DNA from: Synechococcus sp. ARS1019
Lineage (GTDB): Bacteria; Cyanobacteriota; Cyanobacteriia; PCC-6307; Cyanobiaceae
Length of the DNA stretch: 57,878 nucleotides
Direction of reading: 5' to 3'
Assembly: GCA_002690325.1 (NCBI GenBank)
Contig: NZED01000053.1
Location: 1 to 57,878, forward strand
The notes under the pieces were generated by a model that did no database searches, had not been told where the DNA came from, and worked only from the letters and a program-made list of their open reading frames with translations. Made by a program: the position numbers and the translations under genes. Shown here piece after piece: positions 1-9,071 of this stretch. Position 1 is the stretch's first letter. Every line of letters begins with the position of its first letter.

Positions 1-4
1 CAAA

Positions 5-32
5 ACGCATCCTATTCAATTCATGGATGCGT
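5..32. repeat. 8-bp inverted repeat upstream of secreted protein gene
   Basis: ACGCATCC (5-12) and GGATGCGT (25-32) are perfect reverse complements separated by 12 nt. No T-run follows on the plus strand. It could be the end of an upstream transcription unit outside the window or an operator. I cannot tell which. Confidence 0.35.
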
Positions 33-125
33 GAAGCTGAAAGGCATGAGACAATAAACAAGCCATCGATTCAGGTCGAGATGTTACTTAGCAATTACAC
101 TACTCAATGCAAGTCAATGCATAAC

Positions 126-788
126 ATGGCAAGAAAACAGATGACGACTTTTGCTTCGGGACTAATGGTCACATCTGTCTTATTTCAAACAGATCACGCC
201 TTTGCGCAAAATCAAAGTACTATTGCAGAGGCTAATTCTGAGCAGTCAGCGAGTAGGTCCAATGAAGATCAATGCCTAAATGCTGCAGACTACAAAGGCT
301 GCATGGAATTCCATTCAGGCACAGGAAATGAAAAAGGGACGGCAACAGGCACAGTCAATGTCGACACTCCATCGGATTACAATTACAAAGAGAGATCGAT
401 CAAACAGTTGAAAATTAGAGGTTCATACGGAAGATACATTACATTCATTGGTAGAACAAACAATGTATATTCAGGGTCATCTGGATATTACAATCCAGGC
501 TCGCCTGGCCGACAAGTATGCAATACATATGTCAATCCCCATGGATACGGCGGGACGACTAACTGTAAGACTGTTGGATATGTAGCGCCGAGCTATACGC
601 CAGGAACGCCAGGCGGAACAGAGAATCGAAACTTTAGATATCAATTGGATTGCAAAGACATGACTTTTGACAGAAAAGGCGACTTTAGCGGCTTTGGCAA
701 TAAGGGATGGATGGGTGTTCAAGACGACCCCACAGCACAAGCAGTCGCCAATAAGTATTGTCCAATCATTGATTCGTTGCCGAAATAG
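126..788 (+). CDS. Predicted secreted Cys-containing protein, unknown function
   Basis: I do not recognise this family. An open frame begins at 27, but the ATG at 126 gives a typical Sec signal peptide: basic start MARK, a hydrophobic stretch, then a likely cleavage after AFA near residue 27. The mature part (about 193 residues) has six Cys, spaced as C-x8-C near the start, C-x14-C in a Gly/Tyr/Pro-rich middle, and two near the C terminus, which suggests disulfides outside the cytoplasm. The middle resembles low-complexity surface proteins (NPGSPG, TPGTPGG). The C-terminal part (QLDCKDMTFDRKGD) looks like a compact domain. The DNA is AT-rich compared with the rest of the window, and the gene stands alone, convergent with ccsA. 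Confidence 0.7.
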   Translation: MARKQMTTFASGLMVTSVLFQTDHAFAQNQSTIAEANSEQSASRSNEDQCLNAADYKGCMEFHSGTGNEKGTATGTVNVDTPSDYNYKERSIKQLKIRGSYGRYITFIGRTNNVYSGSSGYYNPGSPGRQVCNTYVNPHGYGGTTNCKTVGYVAPSYTPGTPGGTENRNFRYQLDCKDMTFDRKGDFSGFGNKGWMGVQDDPTAQAVANKYCPIIDSLPK

Positions 789-981
789 TTTCATTTACAT
801 CAATCGGTAGACTGCATCGCATTTTCTCTACACTTCAACACAAAATAGGAATTTTATTTATAAGCTTTATGCTTAGAAAGCAAAGTTACAAAACCAGCAA
901 TCGCGTCGCCTGAGATGATCTTATACCCGATAAGTTTAGAAAACCTATTCTTCTCTATAAATACCTTTTAAAAACAGCCTG
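789..981. other. AT-rich gap between convergent genes
   Basis: This 193-bp gap separates the secreted-protein gene from ccsA. It is AT-rich and contains short weak inverted repeats (for example TAAGC-TTTAT-GCTTA near 860-875) but no convincing rho-independent terminator, tRNA or small gene that I can see. Confidence 0.4.
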
Positions 982-1914
982 TCAACTAAGAAACCATCCA
1001 TAACTATGAAGGCCAATCCCAAGCAGATTGACTCCGATATAGCAAACAGCGATCACTACAAGACCAGCAACTGCAACCAGTGCAGGACGACGTCCCTGCC
1101 ACCCACGGCTGAGTCTGGTATGTAGATAAGCCGCATAGACAAGCCAACAAATCAAAGCCCACGTTTCCTTCGGGTCCCAGCTCCACCAACTACCCCAGGC
1201 TTCGTTAGCCCAAACGGCACCGCTGATAATCCCAACAGTTAGGAGAAGGAAACCGACCGTAATGGTCCGATAGCTGAGGTTATCGGCTTGTTCGCTGGTT
1301 GTGAGTTCTATGGAGTGAAGTTGGAGAACGTCGCCACTCGAAGCAACCTGAGCTTTGCGATAACCACCACTTCCGATTGAGCTACTCCGTAATTCCAAAG
1401 CATCCCCTCGATCGGTCAATAAAACGGCCAATGACAGCAATGAGCCAACCAACAACGCGGCGTAACTGACCATGATCACGCTGACGTGCATCACCAACCA
1501 GCTGGAACGTAGTGCTGGAACCAATGGAGCAGCCTCCTGCAGTTGATCTGGCAATGCAAAACTCGCGAAAGCAATGCAACCCAAGCCCATCGGAGTGGCT
1601 GCTGCCATCACAATCGGCGATGACCAACTGCGTTCAACCAACAGCTGAGTCAACGTGCAAGCCCAGGCGAGAAAGCACAGTGATTCGTACAAGTTGCTGA
1701 TCGGAAAATGGCCGGACTGCCACCAACGCAATACAAGCTGTGCCGTGAGGAGAAGATTCGCTGCTGCAACAAGCAATCGAACCACAGGGGACGACTTCGA
1801 ACTGGAAACAGCCCAAAACCCAATTGGCAACGCCAATAGCAGCAGCACAAATGCTGAAAAACCCAGCCCAGTGACAAGCTCAAATGGAGTGTTTAACAAA
1901 TCGGGGACGGCCAT
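982..1914 (-). CDS. ccsA: Cytochrome c biogenesis protein CcsA (System II)
   Basis: This is an integral thylakoid/plasma membrane protein of the System II (Ccs) machinery, which with Ccs1/ResB moves haem across the membrane and attaches it to apocytochromes c (cytochrome f, c6). About eight hydrophobic segments span the 310 residues. The hallmark Trp-rich haem-handling motif ([15 protein letters not shown]) lies in the last third, followed by a conserved His close to the C terminus (LHSYGWFLS). A TTG at 1929 extends the frame by five codons, but the ATG at 1914 is a better start. Some databases call this family CcsB. It is the last gene of the minus-strand group that holds the lpt genes; 30 bp separate it from lptF/G. 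The function call is firm. Confidence 0.93.
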   Translation of the reverse strand: MAVPDLLNTPFELVTGLGFSAFVLLLLALPIGFWAVSSSKSSPVVRLLVAAANLLLTAQLVLRWWQSGHFPISNLYESLCFLAWACTLTQLLVERSWSSPIVMAAATPMGLGCIAFASFALPDQLQEAAPLVPALRSSWLVMHVSVIMVSYAALLVGSLLSLAVLLTDRGDALELRSSSIGSGGYRKAQVASSGDVLQLHSIELTTSEQADNLSYRTITVGFLLLTVGIISGAVWANEAWGSWWSWDPKETWALICWLVYAAYLHTRLSRGWQGRRPALVAVAGLVVIAVCYIGVNLLGIGLHSYGWFLS

Positions 1915-1944
1915 TCCACTAGAGAGCAATTCTGACGTTTCTGG

Positions 1945-3096
1945 TCAGCAACTGGACTGACGAAGCAACACTCCACCGGCAGCGACAGAGATCGCTACCG
2001 GTAGCCATGCTGCGAGGAAAGGCGTTAACACACCACTCACACCAAAAGAGCTGAAACTGACGCTTAAGGCGTAATACCCCAGGATGAGGAGAATGCTGAT
2101 CCCAAACCCCTGGCTACGGCTGGTTCGTGAACCGGGTCTAGCTCCTAGGCTGCTGCCAATCAGACCAAAGACAACGCAAGCCATCGGGAACGTGAATTTT
2201 TCTTGGATCCGCACGCGCAGCTTGCGAGCAGCTTTGGTATTTCCAGCCTCAGCCTCAATCCGTTCAGCCATCCGCGCCTGAGCAACTGTCATGTTGTTGG
2301 CGTCATCAGGAATTTTGGCCACCTGAAGCGGTCCAGAGCTGAGCGGGTAAAACTGACGATCAAAAGTGAGACGCGTGGTACTGCCATTGGGGTTGAGCGT
2401 GAGTGAAATGCCGTCAATAAATTCCCACTTGGCTTCATCTGGATCCCAAATGGCCTTATCAGCAACCAACATCTGACGATATCCAGCCCGTGAAAAATCC
2501 AGGACTGTGACATCGAGCATTTCACCATTTTCAAAACGACGGGAATAAAACAACTGCTTCAAGCCGCGACTGCTTTTTTGAGCAGCAGTTCCCTGAATCC
2601 GGCCGAAATTGGTGAAAGTAATGTCTTCTCCTTGTTCGGTGGCGATGGCACGTCCGATCCCTCTTTGCAACGCAATTTCTGCCTGGGTATTGGCGTGAGG
2701 AACGATGACGTCATTGAACAGCAATGTCAGAGCTGTCAGCAGCGCTGAAAGCACAATGGCTGGCACCACCAATCTGACTGTGGAGACGCCAAGGCTGCGC
2801 AGTGCTGTGAGTTCACTGTTAGCCGAAAGTTTGCTGTACGCCAAAAGGGTGGCGAACAACGTCGCCATTGGCAGTGATAAAACAAGAAAACGCGGTGTAT
2901 TAAGGAGGAGAAGTTGAAGGGCAATCAACGCGGGCATGCCATCAACCATCTGGCGAGCCAGCTCAAACATCACCCCGATTGAAAGACCGAGAACCGTAAA
3001 AGCCGCCACAGCAAACAACAAGGGCGGAACAATTTCACGCAATAACCAACGATCCAGAAGAGGTATTCGACGTAACCAAGATCGAAATATCATCAC
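1945..3096 (-). CDS. LptF/LptG-family permease of the LPS export ABC transporter
   Basis: The 383-residue protein has the LptF/LptG (YjgP/YjgQ) layout. There are three N-terminal membrane segments, a periplasmic jellyroll-like domain of about 170 residues, then three C-terminal segments. The N terminus (LLDRWLLREIVPPLLFAVAAFT) is typical. In the family, this permease with LptB extracts lipopolysaccharide from the inner membrane and passes it to LptC/LptA. Only one LptF/G-type gene is present here, as is common in cyanobacteria, so a homodimer is likely (inference). The start is either the GTG at 3096 (GTGA overlap with the lptB stop) or the ATG at 3093 (TGATG overlap). Both imply translational coupling to lptB. 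Confidence 0.88.
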   Translation of the reverse strand: MMIFRSWLRRIPLLDRWLLREIVPPLLFAVAAFTVLGLSIGVMFELARQMVDGMPALIALQLLLLNTPRFLVLSLPMATLFATLLAYSKLSANSELTALRSLGVSTVRLVVPAIVLSALLTALTLLFNDVIVPHANTQAEIALQRGIGRAIATEQGEDITFTNFGRIQGTAAQKSSRGLKQLFYSRRFENGEMLDVTVLDFSRAGYRQMLVADKAIWDPDEAKWEFIDGISLTLNPNGSTTRLTFDRQFYPLSSGPLQVAKIPDDANNMTVAQARMAERIEAEAGNTKAARKLRVRIQEKFTFPMACVVFGLIGSSLGARPGSRTSRSQGFGISILLILGYYALSVSFSSFGVSGVLTPFLAAWLPVAISVAAGGVLLRQSSC

Positions 3097-3821
3097 AAGT
3101 GAAACCCCTCCCCAAGGTAATGACGACGAACCAGAGGGTCACTAGCAACCGCATTGGATTGGCCACTGGCCAAAATGGCTCCATCGTTGAGGATGTAGGC
3201 CCGATCTGTAATTGCCAATGTTTCTCGAACATTGTGATCGGTAATCAAAATCCCCATCCCCTTCTGACGTAGGGATTGAATTAACTGCTGCAAATCAGCA
3301 ACGGCAAGAGGATCGACCCCAGCAAAAGGCTCATCAAGCAGGAGAAACATCGGACCCTGTTGACCAACAGCCAAGGCCCTAGCCACTTCACAGCGGCGAC
3401 GCTCTCCGCCGGAGAGTTGATAGCCGTATCGATCAACGAAGGCAGAGAGGTGAAACTCGTCGACCAACTCATCACGACGATCCCTTCGTTGTTGAGAGCT
3501 GAGGGTGGTCTGATCGAGAGCTAAATCTAAATTTTGGCGCACCGTTAACTGACGGAACACACTGGGTTCTTGGGGCAAATAACCAATACCGAGACGCGCC
3601 CGTTCCGGCATCGTTCGTTCCGTGACTTCTATGCCATTCAGTCGAACCACACCGAGATCCGGACGGAGAAGGCCAATCACGAGATTGAACGTGGTGGTTT
3701 TGCCGGCGCCGTTGGGGCCAAGCAAGCCCACGACTTCTCCTGGGCTGAGATTGAGATCAACCGCATCAACAAGCTGTCGACCTCCAATGGCAATGGAAAC
3801 CGTTTCCAGGGACAGGCTCAT
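3093..3821 (-). CDS. lptB: LPS export ABC transporter ATP-binding protein LptB
   Basis: A 242-residue ABC ATPase with Walker A (GPNGAGKTTT, about residue 35), Q-loop, signature (LSGGERRRCEVARAL, about residue 137) and Walker B (FLLLDEPFAGVDP). The C-terminal end RHYLGEGF is characteristic of LptB rather than other ABC ATPases. It powers LPS extraction by the LptF/G permease encoded immediately downstream. Its ATG overlaps the stop of the lptA-like gene by 4 bp (ATGA) and its stop overlaps the permease start, so three lpt genes form one coupled block. No unusual residue is visible in the nucleotide-binding motifs. Confidence 0.93.
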   Translation of the reverse strand: MSLSLETVSIAIGGRQLVDAVDLNLSPGEVVGLLGPNGAGKTTTFNLVIGLLRPDLGVVRLNGIEVTERTMPERARLGIGYLPQEPSVFRQLTVRQNLDLALDQTTLSSQQRRDRRDELVDEFHLSAFVDRYGYQLSGGERRRCEVARALAVGQQGPMFLLLDEPFAGVDPLAVADLQQLIQSLRQKGMGILITDHNVRETLAITDRAYILNDGAILASGQSNAVASDPLVRRHYLGEGFHL

Positions 3822-4243
3822 TGAGCCTCAACCTCAATCTCGGATTCAGACTGCTGCTGCAGCACCCACTGGCTCACAACCTGAGCTCCCTCAGCAGGCT
3901 GTGCGATTGCACGATCTTGACTCAACAAAAACGTCAGCCGTTCAGCACGGATCGAGGTGCCATCAGTTTGAGACACATCCACATCACCGCTCAGAACAAT
4001 GCGGTCTTCCTTCGTGAAGTATTGGGCCTGACGGCTGGTGGCGACCACCCCACGCTCAGGGTGAATCAAGCGCACGTTTCCCAGAGCTGTCACAACTCCA
4101 CTGTTGTTATCAGCGAGTTGCTGGTCGGATTCAATGGTTACCAAACCGGTTTGAGCCCGAGCTGCACTCAATCCTGTTGTCACAGCAGCGGTCAAAACGG
4201 CCCCGACTGCAACCAAACCGAGCAAACAGCGCCGACAAGCCAA
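3818..4243 (-). CDS. lptA: LptA/OstA-like periplasmic LPS transport protein
   Basis: After an N-terminal hydrophobic segment (CLLGLVAVGAVLTAAVTTGLSAARA, likely signal peptide) there is a single OstA/LptA-type beta-jellyroll region: IESDQQ, TALGNVRLIHPERGVVATSRQAQYF, IVLSGDVDVSQ and IRAERL. This is the repeated strand pattern of proteins that bridge LPS through the periplasm. The open frame runs to 4375, but that extension overlaps the upstream DUF309 gene and lacks family-like sequence. A TTG at 4243 just before the signal peptide is my preferred start; no Shine-Dalgarno sequence confirms it. It is coupled to lptB by a 4-bp overlap. The protein could serve as LptA or combine LptA/LptC roles (inference). 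Confidence 0.75.
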   Translation of the reverse strand: MACRRCLLGLVAVGAVLTAAVTTGLSAARAQTGLVTIESDQQLADNNSGVVTALGNVRLIHPERGVVATSRQAQYFTKEDRIVLSGDVDVSQTDGTSIRAERLTFLLSQDRAIAQPAEGAQVVSQWVLQQQSESEIEVEAQ

Positions 4244-4284
4244 AAGACCGTAAAAAATGTACGTTCGATGACGATACCTCCGTC

Positions 4285-4641
4285 TCAAGACCTGAGACGG
4301 AGAGATGGGACAGTGCAAGTCTCGGGATCTTGATCCAGCTGCAGCAGGCGTAGACGCTCTGAAACACACGTACACAGCGATTCAAGATCAAGACCAAAGT
4401 CTGGGGTCCCAGGCCTTTTCAACCGACCCATGGCCTCTCCAAACAAAATCGTTGCACCCCTGGTGTTGCCTCGTTGGAGGTGTAGCTGAGCAACTGCCAC
4501 CTGCAGAATTCCTTGCAAAGTCCGACGTTCGGGATCGGAGGTTTCATGCCAGATCTCTTCAAAGACGTCATGAGCGGCGTACCACTCATGACGATTGAAC
4601 AGATCAACAGCCTGCTGAAAGCGGGGGTCCGCCTCGGGCAT
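4285..4641 (-). CDS. DUF309 family protein
   Basis: A 118-residue mostly helical protein. The N-terminal half carries the DUF309 signature: FNRHEWYAAHDVFEEIWHE, then ERRTLQGILQVAVAQLHLQRGN and GA. The molecular function of the family is not established; the conserved His, Glu and Arg face one helix pair. It starts with ATG inside the bipA stop (TGATG), so it is translationally coupled to bipA, and the lptA-like gene begins about 40 bp further on. The pairing gives no clear hint of function. Confidence 0.85.
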   Translation of the reverse strand: MPEADPRFQQAVDLFNRHEWYAAHDVFEEIWHETSDPERRTLQGILQVAVAQLHLQRGNTRGATILFGEAMGRLKRPGTPDFGLDLESLCTCVSERLRLLQLDQDPETCTVPSLRLRS

Positions 4642-6443
4642 CAGCGCTTCGCCATCCGCTTGGCAGGCAGTTTGCGCAAGCGAATCGACTCCGGTGTGAC
4701 TTCGAGCATCTCATCAGGACCGATGTACTCGAGAGCACGCTCAAGGGTCATCTGGACGGGAGCCTGAAGCGTGTCCAGTTCTTCCGCACCAGCCGATCTC
4801 ATGTTGGTGAGCTGCTTGGACTTACAAACGTTGATCTCAAGATCTTGAGGACGATTATTTTCACCAATGATCATGCCTTTGTAGACCTTGGTGCCAGGGG
4901 AGATGAAGTACTGACCGCGATCTTCTGCATTCTTCAAGGCATAGAACGTTGCTGTTCCTTCTTCAAAAGCAATCAAAACACCGTTTCGACGGGTATCGAA
5001 ATCACCCAACATCGGGCGGTATTCGAAGAAGGAATGACTCATGATTCCTTCGCCGCGCGTTGCGCGAATGAATTCACCGCGGAAACCAATCAGTCCCCTT
5101 GAAGGAACGATGAATTCCAATTGAGTCCGTCCGTCTTGGCCGGTTTCCATATTTTGCATTTCACCCTTACGGGTTCCAAGCTTTTCGATACAGGCACCAA
5201 CAGCCTGTTCGGGAACATCCATCACCAAGGTCTCGACCGGCTCACAAGGAGTGCCATCGATGGTCCGGAAAATCACCTGAGGCTGTGAAACCTGGAACTC
5301 ATAGCCCTCACGGCGCATCGTTTCAATCAGGATGCCAAGGTGCAACTCACCTCGACCGCTGACAGCGAAACGATCCGGTGAGTCGGTGTCTTCGACGCGA
5401 AGAGCCACGTTGGTGAGCAACTCACGCTCAAGACGATCCCGAACCTGACGGCTGGTCACGAACTTGCCTTCTTTACCGGCGAACGGTGAATCGTTCACCA
5501 CAAACGTCATCTGAAGGGTGGGTTCATCCACCTTGATCAAGGGCAGTGCCGTGGGTTCATCAGGGCAGGCAATCGTCTCGCCGATATTCACATCATCAAA
5601 ACCAGCCACCGCAACCAAATCACCGGCTGTTGCTTGTTCGATTTCGACACGCTGCAGGCCTTCAAAACCAAGCAACTTGCTGATCCGACCTTTTTTGATC
5701 GTACCGTTGTCCTTAATTAGGGATGCATTCTGCCCCTGCTTAATCACACCATTGTGTACACGTCCGATGATAATGCGACCCAGGAAGTCGGAATAATCAA
5801 GTGTTGTGATTTGAAGTTGAAGAGGCTTATCGGCATCACCAACCGGGGGCGGGACATGGCGCAAAATTGCATCAAACAACGGGCGCATGTTGTCGCTATC
5901 CGTTTTCATGTCTGGCTTGGCAAAGCCACCAAGACCACTACCGAACAGATAGGGGAAGTCGCACTGGTCGTCGTCGGCCCCGAGCTCAATAAACAGATCG
6001 AGAACTTTGTCGACGGCAGTTTCTGGATCGACACGAGCCCGATCGATCTTGTTTACAAAAATAATCGGACGTAATCCCTGCTCGAGGGCTTTCTTCAATA
6101 CAAAACGCGTCTGAGGCATCGGCCCCTCATTCGCGTCAACGATGAGAAGGCATCCATCCACCATGCCGAGCACCCGTTCGACTTCTCCGCCGAAGTCAGC
6201 GTGACCTGGCGTATCGACGATGTTGATACGGGTGTCGTTGTAGGTGACCGCTGTGTTCTTGGACAGGATCGTGATGCCACGTTCCCGCTCCAAATCGTTG
6301 GAATCCAGCACACAGGTCGGAACCGCTTCGTTGTCGCGGAAAATTCCCGATTGCGCCAGCAAGGCATCGACCAAGGTCGTTTTGCCATGGTCAACGTGAG
6401 CGATGATCGCGATGTTGCGAATCGCCTTTTGCTGGGCGCTCAT
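4641..6443 (-). CDS. typA: Ribosome-associated GTPase TypA/BipA
   Basis: A 600-residue translational GTPase of usual length. The G domain has G1 ([10 protein letters not shown], about residue 15), switch/G2 region (RERGITI), G3 ([16 protein letters not shown]) and G4 (NKID). EF-G-like domains and the BipA-specific C-terminal domain follow ([24 protein letters not shown]). BipA assists late 50S assembly and stress-adapted translation in other bacteria. The ATG at 6443 is preceded by about 58 bp of intergenic DNA. It is the first gene of the minus-strand group leading through DUF309 and lptA-B-F/G to ccsA. Confidence 0.96.
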   Translation of the reverse strand: MSAQQKAIRNIAIIAHVDHGKTTLVDALLAQSGIFRDNEAVPTCVLDSNDLERERGITILSKNTAVTYNDTRINIVDTPGHADFGGEVERVLGMVDGCLLIVDANEGPMPQTRFVLKKALEQGLRPIIFVNKIDRARVDPETAVDKVLDLFIELGADDDQCDFPYLFGSGLGGFAKPDMKTDSDNMRPLFDAILRHVPPPVGDADKPLQLQITTLDYSDFLGRIIIGRVHNGVIKQGQNASLIKDNGTIKKGRISKLLGFEGLQRVEIEQATAGDLVAVAGFDDVNIGETIACPDEPTALPLIKVDEPTLQMTFVVNDSPFAGKEGKFVTSRQVRDRLERELLTNVALRVEDTDSPDRFAVSGRGELHLGILIETMRREGYEFQVSQPQVIFRTIDGTPCEPVETLVMDVPEQAVGACIEKLGTRKGEMQNMETGQDGRTQLEFIVPSRGLIGFRGEFIRATRGEGIMSHSFFEYRPMLGDFDTRRNGVLIAFEEGTATFYALKNAEDRGQYFISPGTKVYKGMIIGENNRPQDLEINVCKSKQLTNMRSAGAEELDTLQAPVQMTLERALEYIGPDEMLEVTPESIRLRKLPAKRMAKR

Positions 6444-6500
6444 GCGGTCGTGTCGTTAGGAATTGTTAAAGACGCCAGAGGCGCAGTGACACAGGCTATC

Positions 6501-9071
6501 TCAACGTGAGATTCGACTGGTTCGTTCCGGGCCCTTGACACGCATGCTCCCCCGTGTCACGCCCAGTTGATGGTTGATCTGTTCACGCTTCCAAACCTCA
6601 CGGGACGGCAAACGTCCAGCCAAAACATCGCCGTAAAGACGAACTCGACGCACTGTCGCCGTCGCATCTTCGTCGAGGAGTTCCAGTCGGAAATGACGAA
6701 CCCCGGCCTGCATCAAGGAGGGAAAGGCCTCAACGCCTGATTGCGCTGTTCCGTTGAACAAGGTGTTGCGGCAACCCAAATCCGCACGCAAAGGATGTTC
6801 AACCCCACTGCGGTCCCTCAATGTGACGGTGTGCTGTTCACAAGGACGTCCACAATCTGTGTGGTCTTTTCCGTCGGACAGAAAGGCACAGAACAAGCAG
6901 TGCTCCATGTGAAACAACGGCATGTGCTGATGCAAGGTCACCTCAAGAACCGAGGGATCGACACCTTCAACGAGTGCGAGCAATTGCTGCAGATTCAAGT
7001 CATAACTGGCTGTGATCCGCTTCAACCCCCAAAACCGTCGGTACCAGTCGACGCTCAAAGGATTGGCAGTGTTCAGTGAGAAATCACCGACACAGGGAGC
7101 CAGAGGCGTCAGCGCCTCCAGCTGATCGGCATTCCGCACGAGATAACCATCCGGTCTGGCCTGAATCAGAGGTGCCAGGGTCCAGCGTTCGTTGGGACGC
7201 GTAATCCGTGCACCGGCCAACCAAATCCCGTCCTGCCAAATTCCGCGGCCGATGCTCACAGCCTCGCGACACTCCCTTGGTTGCTCCAAATCAGCAATCA
7301 CGGCAGAGATTGGTGCGTCAGTAGCCGTGAGCGTGGTGAGTGCTTGAAGTTGCTCAAGGCTTCGAACAAGAACAATCAACTCTGGGGACTGAAGCGAGGA
7401 GTGTGGTGACCGCTCCGCTGCCCGTTGAAGCAATGGCTCCAACGCTGCCGTGGGATGCAGCGCAATGTCTGTCGCTGGCCCTGCATTCGCTTGATCCGGG
7501 TCTGATTTGGCTGCAAGGCCAGAGGCCGTCATTTGTTCAAGCAACGACCGACGCATGCGATTCAGTTCCGCAACGGGAACAAATGCATCGGAACAGAGCT
7601 CTAGCTTCAGCGACCCAAGCGTCCATCCCGTGCCTCCTAGTCGTCCAAGTTGGTCTTCAAGCCGAGCTTGATCCAAAGGGCGCTGGCTCGCAGGCTGCAC
7701 AGGCATCGAACTCTGAACCACCATCGGGTCGCCATTCACAAGGCGGGGGGCCAGCAGTTCGAGATGCAAGGGCTCGCCTTGAACTCCACTGACCTTCAGG
7801 TGAAGACTTTGGTCCTGAGTAGGAACCTCTCGTCTGGCCTGCTTCTGCCAGTGTTGAGACCAAGAAGGATCACTCGTCAGCCAAACGGATGCTCCCGGCG
7901 TGAGCTCAGCGACATGGCATCGGCCTGGGCCCAGGCGCAAACGAACCCTGTCCCTGCCCAGGGATTCACAGGACATGATCCGACCCCCGATCTCCTGGGG
8001 TGGCCGCAAAGGATCAGACGACACCATCTCCAGCACCAACCCCTGGCCATTGCGAAGGGGTTCCTGAGTTCTGAGCTGCAACCATCCACCGGACTCAACA
8101 CGAAGTAGACGCCCAATCAAAGGGCCACGTTTCTTACTCCAACGGCCATGAACCAACCGCCGATGGTTCACCCCATCCAGCCAGCCATGGGACAAGCCAC
8201 GGGAAAAGGCCAGTTCCATCTGTCGCCTCTCTGCCTTGACGTTCAGCGGTTCGTCATCGTCACGATCAAGCTGGCGGCGGTAAGCATCGGTGACTGCGGC
8301 CACGTAAGTGGAGTCCTTAAGACGACCCTCAACCTTCAAGCTCGCGATGCCCAACCGTTCCAGTTCAGGAAGTAAATCCCAGGCAGCTAGATCTTGTGGA
8401 GACAGCAAATAACGCTGATCGTCCAGCGGAAGGGATTGCCCATCGACGATCAATTCATAGGGAAGCCGGCAGGCCTGAGCGCACTCGCCACGGTTGGCAC
8501 TGCGCTGACCCAACGATTCGCTGGTTAAACACTGACCGGAATACGCAACACACAGGGCACCATGCACAAATACTTCTAAAGGCATTGCAAGGTGGCGCTG
8601 CTGGAGTTGAACGCCTAACCGTTCGAAATCAGCCAAAGACAGCTCACGGGCAAGAACAACCCTCTGGCAGCCAAGTGCCGCAGCCTGAGCGACCCCTGCA
8701 GCACTCGTGATCGACATCTGGGTGGAGCCATGGATCACGAGCCCGGGTACAAGAACGCGAGCCAGGCCACAAAGGCCAACGTCTTGAACGATGACGGCAT
8801 CAACCCCGGCCTGATTCGCTGCCAATAAAAGGTCTGCAGCGTGCTGAAGCTCATCGCTGAACACCAGCACGTTGAACGTCAGGAACCCTTTGACACCTCG
8901 GTCATGCAGCCAAGCCATGACGTGATCAAGATCATCGATGCGGAAGTTCTCGGCACGCTGGCGTGCGTTGAATGCATCGACCCCGAAATACACGGCATCG
9001 GCACCACTGGAGACTGCAGCCTTCAGTGCTGCCCAGTCACCAGCTGGGGCCAAGAGTTCAGGCTTGCTCAC
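6501..9071 (-). CDS. Long U32 peptidase-family protein (RlhA/YegQ-like, DUF3656 type)
   Basis: A 856-residue protein that starts KPELLAPAGDWAALK, the classic N terminus of U32 'collagenase-like' proteins. The family signature follows at about residues 160-180 (EVFVHGALCVAYSGQCLTS) with the downstream Cys run ECAQAC. Members such as RlhA and TrhP act in RNA hydroxylation and bind an Fe-S cluster. The long form here adds a central region and a second Cys-rich block near residue 735 (HCLFCAFL, DCGRPCEQH, LGCRNTLF). Open frame extends to 9143, but the GTG at 9071 overlaps the preceding carboxypeptidase stop by 4 bp (GTGA) and fits the family start. Proteolytic activity is unproven; an RNA-modification role is more likely (inference). 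Confidence 0.88.
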   Translation of the reverse strand: MSKPELLAPAGDWAALKAAVSSGADAVYFGVDAFNARQRAENFRIDDLDHVMAWLHDRGVKGFLTFNVLVFSDELQHAADLLLAANQAGVDAVIVQDVGLCGLARVLVPGLVIHGSTQMSITSAAGVAQAAALGCQRVVLARELSLADFERLGVQLQQRHLAMPLEVFVHGALCVAYSGQCLTSESLGQRSANRGECAQACRLPYELIVDGQSLPLDDQRYLLSPQDLAAWDLLPELERLGIASLKVEGRLKDSTYVAAVTDAYRRQLDRDDDEPLNVKAERRQMELAFSRGLSHGWLDGVNHRRLVHGRWSKKRGPLIGRLLRVESGGWLQLRTQEPLRNGQGLVLEMVSSDPLRPPQEIGGRIMSCESLGRDRVRLRLGPGRCHVAELTPGASVWLTSDPSWSQHWQKQARREVPTQDQSLHLKVSGVQGEPLHLELLAPRLVNGDPMVVQSSMPVQPASQRPLDQARLEDQLGRLGGTGWTLGSLKLELCSDAFVPVAELNRMRRSLLEQMTASGLAAKSDPDQANAGPATDIALHPTAALEPLLQRAAERSPHSSLQSPELIVLVRSLEQLQALTTLTATDAPISAVIADLEQPRECREAVSIGRGIWQDGIWLAGARITRPNERWTLAPLIQARPDGYLVRNADQLEALTPLAPCVGDFSLNTANPLSVDWYRRFWGLKRITASYDLNLQQLLALVEGVDPSVLEVTLHQHMPLFHMEHCLFCAFLSDGKDHTDCGRPCEQHTVTLRDRSGVEHPLRADLGCRNTLFNGTAQSGVEAFPSLMQAGVRHFRLELLDEDATATVRRVRLYGDVLAGRLPSREVWKREQINHQLGVTRGSMRVKGPERTSRISR

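Noticed and set aside
477-794. 105-codon minus-strand ORF opposite the secreted protein
   Set aside because: It is a shadow of a protein with a clear signal peptide and ordered Cys pattern, and its own sequence shows no domain.
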